NCBI GenBank assembly: GCA_900550475.1
Contig: URSA01000007.1
Location: forward strand, 1 to 64,000
Length of the DNA stretch: 64,000 nt
From: an uncultured Lachnospiraceae bacterium
GTDB lineage: Bacteria; Bacillota; Clostridia; Lachnospirales; Lachnospiraceae
Direction of reading: 5' to 3'
Within the stretch, counting starts at the first letter, position 1; every line of letters begins with the position of its first letter. Below, in pieces: positions 54,185-62,388 of the stretch. Position numbers and translations under genes: made by a program. Under the pieces are notes generated by a model. The model did no database searches and was not told where the DNA came from. It saw only the letters and a list, made by a program, of their open reading frames with translations.

Positions 54185-54415
54185 ATGAAGCTATCGGAGG
54201 CAAGCGCCGGATACCGCGGAACCGTACATTCCGTGAGAGGAAGTCACCATCTGATTTCGCGCCTGATTGGTGTCGGAATTGTGGAGGGCAGCTCCATTCA
54301 GGTCATCCAGAACCTGAAGGATCAGCCGGTTTTGTTTTATTGCAGGGATTCTGTCATTGCGTTGAGCAAGCAGGACTGCGACAAAATCGAGGTGGAGGGA
54401 GGTGCCGGTAAATGA
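54185..54415 (+). CDS. feoA: Ferrous iron transport protein FeoA
   Basis: 76 aa SH3-like protein (SEASAGYRGTVHSVRGSHHL, then SRLIGVGIVEGSSIQVIQ) that supports FeoB. GGAGG precedes ATG 54185; earlier in-frame ATGs lack such a site. It overlaps feoB by four bases. Confidence 0.92.
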   Translation: MKLSEASAGYRGTVHSVRGSHHLISRLIGVGIVEGSSIQVIQNLKDQPVLFYCRDSVIALSKQDCDKIEVEGGAGK

Positions 54416-56355
54416 GCAGAACGATTGCTTTGTTAGGGCAGCCCAACTCAGGAAAATCCACCATATTCAACGGCCTTACGGGCGCGCATCAGCATGTGGG
54501 TAACTGGCCGGGAAAGACGGTGGAGCGCAAGGAAGGCAGCTTCCGCTATCAGGAGAACGATTACCGCATCATAGATCTGCCGGGAAGTTACAGCCTGTCG
54601 GCGGGCTCGGATGAGGAAAAGATCACGGCGGACTTTATCAGATCCGGCGCCGCAGATCTGGTTGCCATTCTGGTGGACAGCTCCCAGTTGGAGCGTTCCC
54701 TGTATATGTATACGGACTACATCGGCACAAAAACCCCGGCGATTCTGATTCTGAACCTGATGGATGTGGCGGAGAAAAAGGGAATCAGCATCGATACCAA
54801 AAAGCTCAGTGAGCGGATCGGGATTCCGGTAATGAGCTTTGTTGCCTCGGAGACAAAGAAATACGGGGCGCTCAAGGAGCAGTTTGCAAAAGCCATAGAT
54901 GCAGGAAAAACAGCGGACTCTGCGGGACTGATGAAGTATTATGAACAGGATCCGGAGCTGTCCTTTGCCTCCATGGTCGACGGACAGAAGGAGGAGAAGC
55001 TGCTGACGGCGGGAAAACTGGCTGTCTGCGAACTGGAAAAGACCGACCGGGGGCTTATGATCTCCGGCAGACATAAATATGAGTACATAGATGAATTGCT
55101 TGACGGCGTGGTAAAGAAGCCGGACAAGGAAGTCGGATTGTCGGGATTTGACAAAAAAGCGCTGGGCAGACATTCCGGCAAATGGCTGGCAATCGGCATC
55201 ATCGTGGCGGCGCTCTCGGTGGCTATGCTGGTGGCAGCTCCCATTATGGGTCTGGGCTTCGGGTTTGCGGGCGTCATCGGCGCGCCGCTGGAGAAGCTGA
55301 TGGCTTCCATGAATGTATGGCAGCCTCTGGCGGAACTGATCTATGTGGTACTGCCCAACGTGCTGGCATTCACCATATCCATGGCGGGATTTGTTCTGGG
55401 CGTTTCCTTCGCCTTTGCCATCATAGAAGATGTGGGGTATATGGCGAGGATCTCCGTCGTGTTCAACTCCGCAATGGAGAAGCTGGGCTTGCAGGGAAAG
55501 AGCATCTGCTCCCTGTTGATGAGTATGGGCTGCAACATGGCGGGCGTGGCGGGAAGCCGTGTCATTGACAATTCCGGACAGCGCTTCCTCACCATGATCC
55601 TTGTATGGAGCATTCCCTGCGGATCGACCCTTTCTTTGGCGCCGATGCTTGCCACAGTGTTTTACGGGCCTGCGGGGGCAATGGCGGTTGTGCTTATCAT
55701 GTTGCTTACCACGGTCGGCTCTCTGTTTCTGGTTTCCCGGATTTTCAGGGGAAAGCTCATCAGTAAGCAGGACAAGGGCGGCATTGTCATGGAGCTTCCG
55801 CCGTATCATAAGCCCAAATGGAGACACATTATCCGGGAAACGCTTATGAAGGCATGGGATGTATTCAGCCGGGCATTCTGCGTGATCACGCTGGTATCCA
55901 TCGTGTTCTACCTGCTCTCCTACAACTGGTTCGGCGGTGAGTACAGTATTCTTTCCAAGATCGGACAGGTCATAGAGCCTGTAACTTCGTGGTTCGGTAT
56001 GACCTGGCAGATGTTCATGGCGTACATTTCTTCCATGATCACAAAGGAGTCACTGCTCGGCGTGATCAATGCGCTATACAGCAACACGGACATGGTGAAT
56101 GCCGCTTTCAATGCAAAGTCCATCGGCATGACGGAAAGCATGATGGCGCTTCTGCCGCAGGTGATCACCAAGGCACAGGCATTTGGCTTTATCATGGCAA
56201 TCGTGTTCAACGTACCCTGCACCATGACCGTGGCGGCAACCTTCCGGGAAAACCACTCCAAAAAGTGGGTGGCGCTGTCCGTTGTGTACTATCTGGTATT
56301 CTCTCTGGTGCTGGCGTTTGTTTTCTACCACATAGGACTGCTGTTTTTGATGTAA
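54412..56355 (+). CDS. feoB: Ferrous iron transporter FeoB
   Basis: 647 aa. The N-terminal G domain has G1 GQPNSGKST, G3 DLPGSYSLS and G4 LNLMDV. It is followed by the GDI helical domain and about eight to ten membrane segments with the Cys-containing SMGCNMAGVAGSRVI and FNVPCTMTVAATFRE gates. It imports Fe(II) with FeoA. The length is on the short side of the family but no domain is missing. It converges on the SH3 gene. Confidence 0.96.
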   Translation: MSRTIALLGQPNSGKSTIFNGLTGAHQHVGNWPGKTVERKEGSFRYQENDYRIIDLPGSYSLSAGSDEEKITADFIRSGAADLVAILVDSSQLERSLYMYTDYIGTKTPAILILNLMDVAEKKGISIDTKKLSERIGIPVMSFVASETKKYGALKEQFAKAIDAGKTADSAGLMKYYEQDPELSFASMVDGQKEEKLLTAGKLAVCELEKTDRGLMISGRHKYEYIDELLDGVVKKPDKEVGLSGFDKKALGRHSGKWLAIGIIVAALSVAMLVAAPIMGLGFGFAGVIGAPLEKLMASMNVWQPLAELIYVVLPNVLAFTISMAGFVLGVSFAFAIIEDVGYMARISVVFNSAMEKLGLQGKSICSLLMSMGCNMAGVAGSRVIDNSGQRFLTMILVWSIPCGSTLSLAPMLATVFYGPAGAMAVVLIMLLTTVGSLFLVSRIFRGKLISKQDKGGIVMELPPYHKPKWRHIIRETLMKAWDVFSRAFCVITLVSIVFYLLSYNWFGGEYSILSKIGQVIEPVTSWFGMTWQMFMAYISSMITKESLLGVINALYSNTDMVNAAFNAKSIGMTESMMALLPQVITKAQAFGFIMAIVFNVPCTMTVAATFRENHSKKWVALSVVYYLVFSLVLAFVFYHIGLLFLM

Positions 56356-56361
56356 AAAAGA

Positions 56362-56838
56362 TTACGGAGCAATTTCAAGATTCAGATATTTTTTGTAGAC
56401 ATAGCCCTCCAGATCCCCGTGCCGCAGCAGAACCCAGTCGCCCTCTATACGGATCACGTCGCCGGATTCGCCCTGCTTCAGATAGCTGATGATGTTGGCG
56501 TCTAAGGAGGCGTCGTCCCGGATATAGAGTTTCTTGGATTGATGGATGGCGGTGTAGGTGTATACGGGCTCGGGTGCGGGCGTCTCAGCGGTTTCCGTGC
56601 CCGTCTCCCCGGCGGAAGTCTCAGGCAGCTCCGGCAGTGTGGGAAGCGTTTCCTCACTGCTTTCGTCCTGCGCCCGTGTAGGTGCGGAGATCGTTGCATT
56701 CCCCGTTACGGGTGAGGGGGAAGCGCCGTATGCCGGCTGATACCGGAAATAAGGAACATTGAAAAAAACAACAATGCCGGCAACACCGATCACCAGATAT
56801 AAAAATAACAACAACATAAAACCATTATCTCTCTTCAT
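56362..56838 (-). CDS. Membrane-anchored SH3-domain protein
   Basis: 158 aa. One membrane helix (about residues 7-28) is followed by a Pro/Glu/Thr-rich linker of about 70 residues and an SH3b-like domain (KKLYIRDDASLDANIISYLKQG, then GDWVLLRHGDLEGYVYKKYL). It is probably exposed outside the membrane and may bind cell-wall peptide. ATG 56838 has GAGGA upstream. It lies 34 bp after the kinase-like gene in the same direction. Confidence 0.8.
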   Translation of the reverse strand: MKRDNGFMLLLFLYLVIGVAGIVVFFNVPYFRYQPAYGASPSPVTGNATISAPTRAQDESSEETLPTLPELPETSAGETGTETAETPAPEPVYTYTAIHQSKKLYIRDDASLDANIISYLKQGESGDVIRIEGDWVLLRHGDLEGYVYKKYLNLEIAP

Positions 56839-56872
56839 TCTGATCCTCATTTCGCAGACTTCATGTCTGTTC

Positions 56873-57769
56873 TTAACGGCCGCTTGCGGGAAGCTGGATA
56901 TAGATACCCATTCCCTTGCCACTGTTGCTCTTGGCGTAGATGGTACCGCCGTAATATTCCACGATTGCCTTTGCCTGTGTCAGACCCAGACCGTTGCCGC
57001 TGACGCGGTTGGAGCCCTGATAGTTCAACTCAAAAATATGGTCGGTCTCATTGGTGGCAAGCCCTTCCCCGTTATCCTTGAGGACAATGAAGAGATCGTC
57101 GCCGATGTTGGAAACGGTTATCACCAGATTGCCGTTGCGGTGCATGTACTTAATGGAATTATCAATGATATTGCGGAATAGAATGCGTATGAAGGAAGCG
57201 TCCGCGCGAACCATCAGCCGGTCGCTTGCACTGGAGAGCAGAAGCTGGATGCCCGCCCTGCGGCCGTAGGGAGCCATCTCCTCCATCACCTTGTTGACCA
57301 CATCGATGATGTTCAGATCCACGGGAGTCTCCTCCTGCGGCAGCAGCTCGCTCAAAAGCTCCGACTTGTCGGCGGGAGTCTGTACCTGCTCTAAGGAGGC
57401 GGTGAGGGAAGCAACCTTCTGCTCTAACTCGGTGCATTTTGCGGTAAGCGTATCCTTCTCCTCTGAAAGCGTATCCCGCTCCTGTTTCAGGGAGACATTT
57501 TCCTGCCTGTACTGGGACATCATCTGCAATTCATCCTCAAGCGGCAGGGAGGAACGTTCATTCCGTTTCAGGGAAACGCGGGTCATCCGGTCATAGCTGA
57601 CCAGAAGGAAGGCCATGGAAACACAGCTATACAGGACAAAAAGCAGGATAAGCGGCGTCCTAAGACCCGCAACCAAAGTGACAACCGTCCCGAAGTAGCA
57701 CAGAAGAAGAATGATGAGCAAAAGAATTTCCGAGATGGACATACGATCCGAAGTTTTGTTTTTTTTCAT
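56873..57769 (-). CDS. Membrane histidine-kinase-type ATPase without a phospho-acceptor domain
   Basis: 298 aa. Two membrane helices (about 13-33 and 37-60) are followed by a coiled coil rich in Glu and Lys (QENVSLKQERDTLSEEKDT). The GHKL ATPase has an N box RNIIDNSIKYM, G1 DNGEGL and G2 GNGLGL. No His occurs between the membrane and the ATPase, so an ordinary HisKA site is absent. It is a paralogue of the ATPase at 58830. AGGA lies 5 bp before ATG 57769. Confidence 0.82.
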   Translation of the reverse strand: MKKNKTSDRMSISEILLLIILLLCYFGTVVTLVAGLRTPLILLFVLYSCVSMAFLLVSYDRMTRVSLKRNERSSLPLEDELQMMSQYRQENVSLKQERDTLSEEKDTLTAKCTELEQKVASLTASLEQVQTPADKSELLSELLPQEETPVDLNIIDVVNKVMEEMAPYGRRAGIQLLLSSASDRLMVRADASFIRILFRNIIDNSIKYMHRNGNLVITVSNIGDDLFIVLKDNGEGLATNETDHIFELNYQGSNRVSGNGLGLTQAKAIVEYYGGTIYAKSNSGKGMGIYIQLPASGR

Positions 57770-57898
57770 AAAATTCCTATCCCCTTTTAACATTGCCAAG
57801 TCTTTCTTTACTTTATATTAAAAAAAGTGTAAAATAAAAAAAAATTATCGTCAAGCAGTTTTTTCTGATCATAAGAATGAAGAGAGAATGAGGGAAAC

Positions 57899-58102
57899 GT
57901 GAACGTAAAAAAACCAAAACAACGCCCCGACACAGAATACTATGCAGACACGCTGGAGCAGGAGGAAAAGAAGCAGAAACAGCTTCCGCTGAACCGGGAG
58001 GAGGGTATTCTGGTCAACAAGCTTGCCGATGGGCTGAACACGGAGCAGAGTATATTTGACCGCACGGCGCTTTTTTTGACAAAGCAGGGGGAACAAACGT
58101 GA
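57899..58102 (+). CDS. Small charged protein before the response regulator
   Basis: 67 aa from a GTG with GAGGG upstream, very rich in Lys, Glu and Gln (KQRPDTEYYADTLEQEEKKQ) with EGILVNKLADGLNTEQSIFD at the C-terminus. No family is recognised. It overlaps the response regulator start by four bases (GTGA), so they are coupled. Confidence 0.55.
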   Translation: MNVKKPKQRPDTEYYADTLEQEEKKQKQLPLNREEGILVNKLADGLNTEQSIFDRTALFLTKQGEQT

Positions 58103-58800
58103 TTAAGGAACCGTCAGAGACAAGGATACTGCTGGTGGAGGACGATGCAGAGCTTTCCGCTGTTACGGCGATGCAGCTTAAGAGCCGGGGGTACCGGATG
58201 GAATGTGCATTGAACGGAGAACAGGCAATGGAGGCGCTGCTTTCGAGGCAGATGGATCTCATTCTGCTGGATGTGGATGGGCATGAGCTGTGCAAGAGAA
58301 TGAGAGGCGAAGAAGGCGGCTACGGAGGGCCGATTATTTTTATGAGCTGTCTGGGAGACAGCGTCAATATCGTGGATGCCTTCCGGGAGGGCGGCGATGA
58401 TTACATCGTGAAGCCCGCCAAGCTGGAGACGCTCATAGAGCGCATCAACAGCAACCTGAAAAAGGATGAAGAGAAACACGAAAAAGGAAGAAGGCTGTGG
58501 TTCAGGCAGTTTATGATAGATACCGGCAGCAGGAGCGTATACCGTATCAGGGATGATGCCAGGGGGGAAAAAATTGACCTTTCCAAGACGGAATACGACA
58601 TATTGCTGGCACTGGTCAGCAGACCGGACGAGATACTGCTATACAGACAGATCTACCAGACCGTCTGGGGACAGGAGGATCTGGGCGATGTGCGGACGCT
58701 GATGGTACATGTGTCCAATCTGCGCAAGAAGATCGATGAGAACCGCACGGAGGTCATCCGCGCCATACGGGGCGTGGGGTATCTCTTTCAGGATGTGTAA
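58099..58800 (+). CDS. OmpR-family response regulator with a contracted receiver loop
   Basis: 233 aa. The receiver has the acidic pair (VEDDAEL), probable phospho-acceptor Asp58 in LILLDVDGHELCKRMR, Ser in FMSCLGD and Lys in VKPAKLETLIERI. Compared with the usual LDLMLPGIDG-type stretch, about five residues are missing between the Asp and the DG. The winged-helix output domain (LSKTEYDILLAL to VSNLRKKIDENRTEVIRAIRGVGY) is complete. It is coupled to the small gene before it and is followed by a soluble kinase. Confidence 0.88.
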   Translation: MIKEPSETRILLVEDDAELSAVTAMQLKSRGYRMECALNGEQAMEALLSRQMDLILLDVDGHELCKRMRGEEGGYGGPIIFMSCLGDSVNIVDAFREGGDDYIVKPAKLETLIERINSNLKKDEEKHEKGRRLWFRQFMIDTGSRSVYRIRDDARGEKIDLSKTEYDILLALVSRPDEILLYRQIYQTVWGQEDLGDVRTLMVHVSNLRKKIDENRTEVIRAIRGVGYLFQDV

Positions 58801-58829
58801 ACAGCGGGGGAAATACAGGGGATAAGGAC

Positions 58830-59627
58830 ATGAAATCAAAGCACAAAGGGAATTTTTTCTGGAACCGTGAAAAGCAGACCATGCTTGAGCGGGAACAGGA
58901 AGAGCATCGCGAACTGGAGCAAAAAAGGCAGGAGGTAGAAAAGCTTACCAACGACGTCGTGTGGTTTAAAAGACTCATGGCGCATAACCTGCGTATGCCG
59001 TTTGCGATCATTACGGGGTACGGGGAGCTTCTGTTAAGCGGAAGCTGCGCAAGCCGTGAGGAAGAGCTGGATTGTATCCGCAAGATTTGTAACAATATCG
59101 ATTATCTCAATACACTTTCCAAGGTTCTTCTGGACGATGATCAGGAAGAGCTTCTTTCACAAAAGGAATATTTCGATGTGCTCGCCTGTGTGCGCCGCGT
59201 GTCGGAGTATGTCAGAACCATTACCCAAAAGGCAGGAATCAGGATCGTGGTGAACAGCAGCCGTGAAGAGGTGCTGTTTTTTGGCAACCGCATTTCCCTG
59301 ATGAGAGCCTTTTTTAACTTAATCGAAAATTCCGTCCGCTACATGAACAGACAGGGAAATATCGTGATTACGGTGGAGGAAACCGGGAAGGAGATCCTGA
59401 TTGTGTACCGGGACGACGGAGAAGGAATGTGCCCCGAGGAGGCGGAACACATTACGGAGCTGGATTTTCAGGGGTCAAACAGAAAGAAAGAAGGAAACGG
59501 GATCGGCATGTATCTGATCCGGCGGATGGTGGAAGCCGAGGGAGGCAGCATGGAGATCAAGACCGGAGAGGGGGTCGGCATGGGAATCTATATGTCATTT
59601 GCCAAAAACCAACAAAAAAATCTTTAA
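58830..59627 (+). CDS. Soluble sensor histidine kinase
   Basis: 265 aa without membrane segments. The N-terminus is a Glu/Arg-rich coiled coil. The H box is LMAHNLRMPFAIITGYGELL (His52, with Asn in place of the usual Glu). The ATPase has an N box NLIENSVRYM, DDGEGM and GNGIGM. The ATPase part is clearly related to the protein at 56873-57769 (shared RYMNRQGNIVITV-like and FQGSN motifs). It is the likely partner of the response regulator just upstream. Confidence 0.85.
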   Translation: MKSKHKGNFFWNREKQTMLEREQEEHRELEQKRQEVEKLTNDVVWFKRLMAHNLRMPFAIITGYGELLLSGSCASREEELDCIRKICNNIDYLNTLSKVLLDDDQEELLSQKEYFDVLACVRRVSEYVRTITQKAGIRIVVNSSREEVLFFGNRISLMRAFFNLIENSVRYMNRQGNIVITVEETGKEILIVYRDDGEGMCPEEAEHITELDFQGSNRKKEGNGIGMYLIRRMVEAEGGSMEIKTGEGVGMGIYMSFAKNQQKNL

Positions 59628-59666
59628 CATATCTTTAATCTACAAAAAAATCTTTTATGGTAAAAT
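59621..59666 (+). promoter_or_regulatory. Direct repeats and extended -10 before the 603-aa gene
   Basis: TCTTTAA at 59621-59627 and 59632-59638 (11 bp apart), and TCTTTTA at 59651-59657, precede TGGTAAAAT (59658-59666), an extended -10. Tandem repeats at 11-bp spacing are the usual binding mode of OmpR/PhoB regulators, so the adjacent regulator may act here. Confidence 0.45.
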
Positions 59667-59710
59667 AATACAAACAGAACACTACACTTCAGGAAAGAGG
59701 GGATGGATCA

Positions 59711-61522
59711 GTGAAAAACAGCGAATTACTTCCATTTAACAGAAACCGGTATTACAAGGGAAAGATGTTGACATCCGCAGATTTTGAGGCTGAGCAGCTT
59801 TACATGAACAATAAACGCAGGTTCGTGAACCAGATGTTGGGCGGCAGCGGTATTGTCTGCGGACTGAACGTAATCAGTCTGGACGATTTATCCATTATGG
59901 TGGAGAGCGGCGTTGCCATTGATGATGCGGGCAGAGAGATCGTGGTGGACAGCTCTGTTGTGAAGAAGCTTTCCACAATTGCAGGTTTTGAGCAGCTCCG
60001 CACCAATCAGGCGAGCCTGTGCCTGCGCTATCATGAGGAAGAAAACCAGCCTGTCTACGCCATCAACAGACAGGAAGGCCAGAAGGAATACGAATATAAC
60101 CGCATTGAGGAGGCGTACGAGCTTTTCCTGCAGGATACGGAGGATGCGGACGGCGTTTATGAGATGGAGACGGAGTTCTTTGCGGGCGGCGTCCTGTTTG
60201 AGAATCAGGATTACAGGGTCAGCTTCCGGATTCCGGCAAATATCTGTGCGGGCTATTATGTAAAGGCTGCGATAGAGGTGGAGAAGCTCAGCGCGGAGAA
60301 AACAAACCTCTATTACGAAGCCGTGCTGCAGACCCCGGCGCTCGGTACGCCGGACGGCAGTCAGGAGCTGAATATCCTGTTGGAGAACGTTACGCTGGAG
60401 CAGGGCAGGAAGATGGAGAAGGAATATTGGTTTCTTGCCCAGACGGAAGAATTAAATGACACAAGTGTCATGGTAAAATCGGGAAGCGCCAAGGTGATGA
60501 TCAACGGCGTGGATGTGTCAAACGGCGGCAGCTTCAACTGGAAGATCAATATTGTGGACGAGGCACCCTCCCTGCTTGCGGCGAAGGAGACCGGAAAAGT
60601 CAGCATGGAGTTCCGCAGCATGGGCGCCAACAGCGGCGTGATCCGGCTGGCGGATCTGAAGCTTGTCCGCACGGAGTCCGCTTACCTGATCGAGGCGGTG
60701 CAGGAGAAGGCGGTAAAGCGCTACATTCCCACCATGCGGGATGCGGGACTGCGTCAGGAATACACGGAATATTTCCACAAGAAGCTGCCCTTCTATCAGG
60801 CGGGAGCCGCAGGAAACAGCTCACCGGCAAACCGTGAGGAATACAGAGAGAGAAGGGAAACCTCCTTCCCCAGAATGGAGACGGGCATTGTGGAGATACC
60901 TCTCGGCGAGAATGCGAGAAAGGGCGATGTGTGCTACTCCGGCGAGATCATGCACGGTCTCGGCAAGGGCAATGTCTATGTGGAAGTAGGCTATGAGGGA
61001 CTGGAGGACGACATGGTGCTTGGAAAGAGCGCCAAGACCACCGTGTTCGGCAATTCTTCCCTGTTTGCATCCGGTCAGACGGGTGTGGCGGCGGAGACCG
61101 CAGTCAAGGTGCTGAACGACAAGGGCAGCTTTATCGTGGCGCTGCGGCTTCTGCAGGATGTGAAGCAGCTTGTGCTGACCTATCGCTGGGTGGCGATCCG
61201 CTACGCTTCGGATGAATTGCAGGAGGAGTTCCCGGATACCGGAAACCAGAGCATTGCCGCAATCACCCCGACAATCGTGGTGGGAACCAAGGAAAGCTAC
61301 TTCTTCCAGATCAAATACAACAATATGAAGCCCTGCTCCGTGGCGTATGAGCTGACAGAGCCGGACAGCGGCGAGATTACGCCGGACGGTATTTACACGG
61401 CACCCGCAAAGGAAGGCGTGTACGAGATCCGCATCTACTGCACGGATAAGCCTCTGATCTGCACATATGCATACGCAATAGTAAAGAAAAAGGTGACGGG
61501 CGAGGAGCAGACTGAAAACTAA
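59711..61522 (+). CDS. Large protein with a contractile-injection/phage-tail-associated type N-terminus
   Basis: 603 aa, no membrane segment. The N-terminus LLPFNRNRYYKGKMLTSADF then EAEQLYMNNKRRFVNQ, GGSGIVCGLNV and SGVAIDDAGREIVV follows a pattern I associate with proteins encoded in extracellular contractile-injection or phage-tail-like loci. The middle is beta-rich and unassigned. The C-terminal 90 residues resemble an immunoglobulin-like domain (SVAYELTEPDSGEITPDGIY). It follows the kinase by 83 bp. The family link is from memory and needs a profile search. Confidence 0.5.
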   Translation: MKNSELLPFNRNRYYKGKMLTSADFEAEQLYMNNKRRFVNQMLGGSGIVCGLNVISLDDLSIMVESGVAIDDAGREIVVDSSVVKKLSTIAGFEQLRTNQASLCLRYHEEENQPVYAINRQEGQKEYEYNRIEEAYELFLQDTEDADGVYEMETEFFAGGVLFENQDYRVSFRIPANICAGYYVKAAIEVEKLSAEKTNLYYEAVLQTPALGTPDGSQELNILLENVTLEQGRKMEKEYWFLAQTEELNDTSVMVKSGSAKVMINGVDVSNGGSFNWKINIVDEAPSLLAAKETGKVSMEFRSMGANSGVIRLADLKLVRTESAYLIEAVQEKAVKRYIPTMRDAGLRQEYTEYFHKKLPFYQAGAAGNSSPANREEYRERRETSFPRMETGIVEIPLGENARKGDVCYSGEIMHGLGKGNVYVEVGYEGLEDDMVLGKSAKTTVFGNSSLFASGQTGVAAETAVKVLNDKGSFIVALRLLQDVKQLVLTYRWVAIRYASDELQEEFPDTGNQSIAAITPTIVVGTKESYFFQIKYNNMKPCSVAYELTEPDSGEITPDGIYTAPAKEGVYEIRIYCTDKPLICTYAYAIVKKKVTGEEQTEN

Positions 61523-61534
61523 GAGGGGGTATCT

Positions 61535-62377
61535 ATGATATACCAATCAGACCGCATGGCGCTGCGCAGTGTCATGGATGTGTTTCAGGGAGAGATCAAT
61601 GATGTAATGATCTGCGAGGAAATATACGGCACAAGGGAGTGCTATTACACCCTTGTGGCGGTCAAAGACCATGAAACCGTCAAAAAACTGCTGCGGATCA
61701 TAAAGCATTCGGAAAAGGGAGAGGACTGCTGCGTGGATATGTTCAGCAGCAACAACCGGTTCTGTATGGTCTTTCCCTATGTAAAGGAGAGAAGGCTGGC
61801 GGATTTTTACATGGCGAAGGCGATTCCCCTTGAACAATGCGAAGAAATCTGTCTGAATCTGCTTCTGCAATGCATGTCGTCCCCACTGCCCTACCCGCTT
61901 CTGGAGCTGGTTTTGAAGCAGGGACAGATACACCTTCTGAAGGACGACAGCATTGTGCTGGGGTACTGCATGGATCTTGCGGAGCTGAACGAAAACAGCA
62001 CGCAGAAGGAATGTGTTATGCAGTGCGCCATCAGGATCCGGGAGCTATTGCAGGAAAAGACCACAAAGAAAAACGTTAGCTACCAGCTTTTATTAAAGAA
62101 GATCCCCAAACAGAGCTATCAGGATTTCCGGGAATTATACAAGGACATCCGGCTGTCCACGACCCACGTGGGAAAGCGCTCGGTCAGACAGCGGCTGAGG
62201 GATTTCTGGGCGAGGAATCAGGAGGGCATCTTCCGACTGCTGCTGCATTTGTCGGCAGTGCTGGCAATACTGGTGCTGGTGATGTTTTTATCCAACGTGA
62301 TATGGGGAGATGTGCCGTTTTTGAGGTTGTTTGTCAACACGTTCAAACAGATCGGAACAGAATCCTTAACGAAGTAG
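61535..62377 (+). CDS. Tail-anchored membrane protein, possible pseudokinase
   Basis: 280 aa. The first 210 residues have the layout of a degenerate kinase-like fold: a small lobe with LVAVKDHETVKKLLRIIK, a hinge-like VFPYVKERRLADFY, then helices and ILLKDDSIVLGYCMDLAEL-like elements where a catalytic loop would be. No HRD or DFG motif is visible. One membrane helix (about 230-252) is near the C-terminus. GAGGGGGT precedes the start, 12 bp after the preceding gene. The kinase comparison is inference from layout. Confidence 0.45.
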   Translation: MIYQSDRMALRSVMDVFQGEINDVMICEEIYGTRECYYTLVAVKDHETVKKLLRIIKHSEKGEDCCVDMFSSNNRFCMVFPYVKERRLADFYMAKAIPLEQCEEICLNLLLQCMSSPLPYPLLELVLKQGQIHLLKDDSIVLGYCMDLAELNENSTQKECVMQCAIRIRELLQEKTTKKNVSYQLLLKKIPKQSYQDFRELYKDIRLSTTHVGKRSVRQRLRDFWARNQEGIFRLLLHLSAVLAILVLVMFLSNVIWGDVPFLRLFVNTFKQIGTESLTK

Positions 62378-62388
62378 AGGAATAAAGA

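Noticed and set aside
54448..55827. 459-codon frame opposite feoB
   Set aside because: Antisense shadow with His/Gln/Arg-rich composition; feoB on the other strand is complete and well supported.
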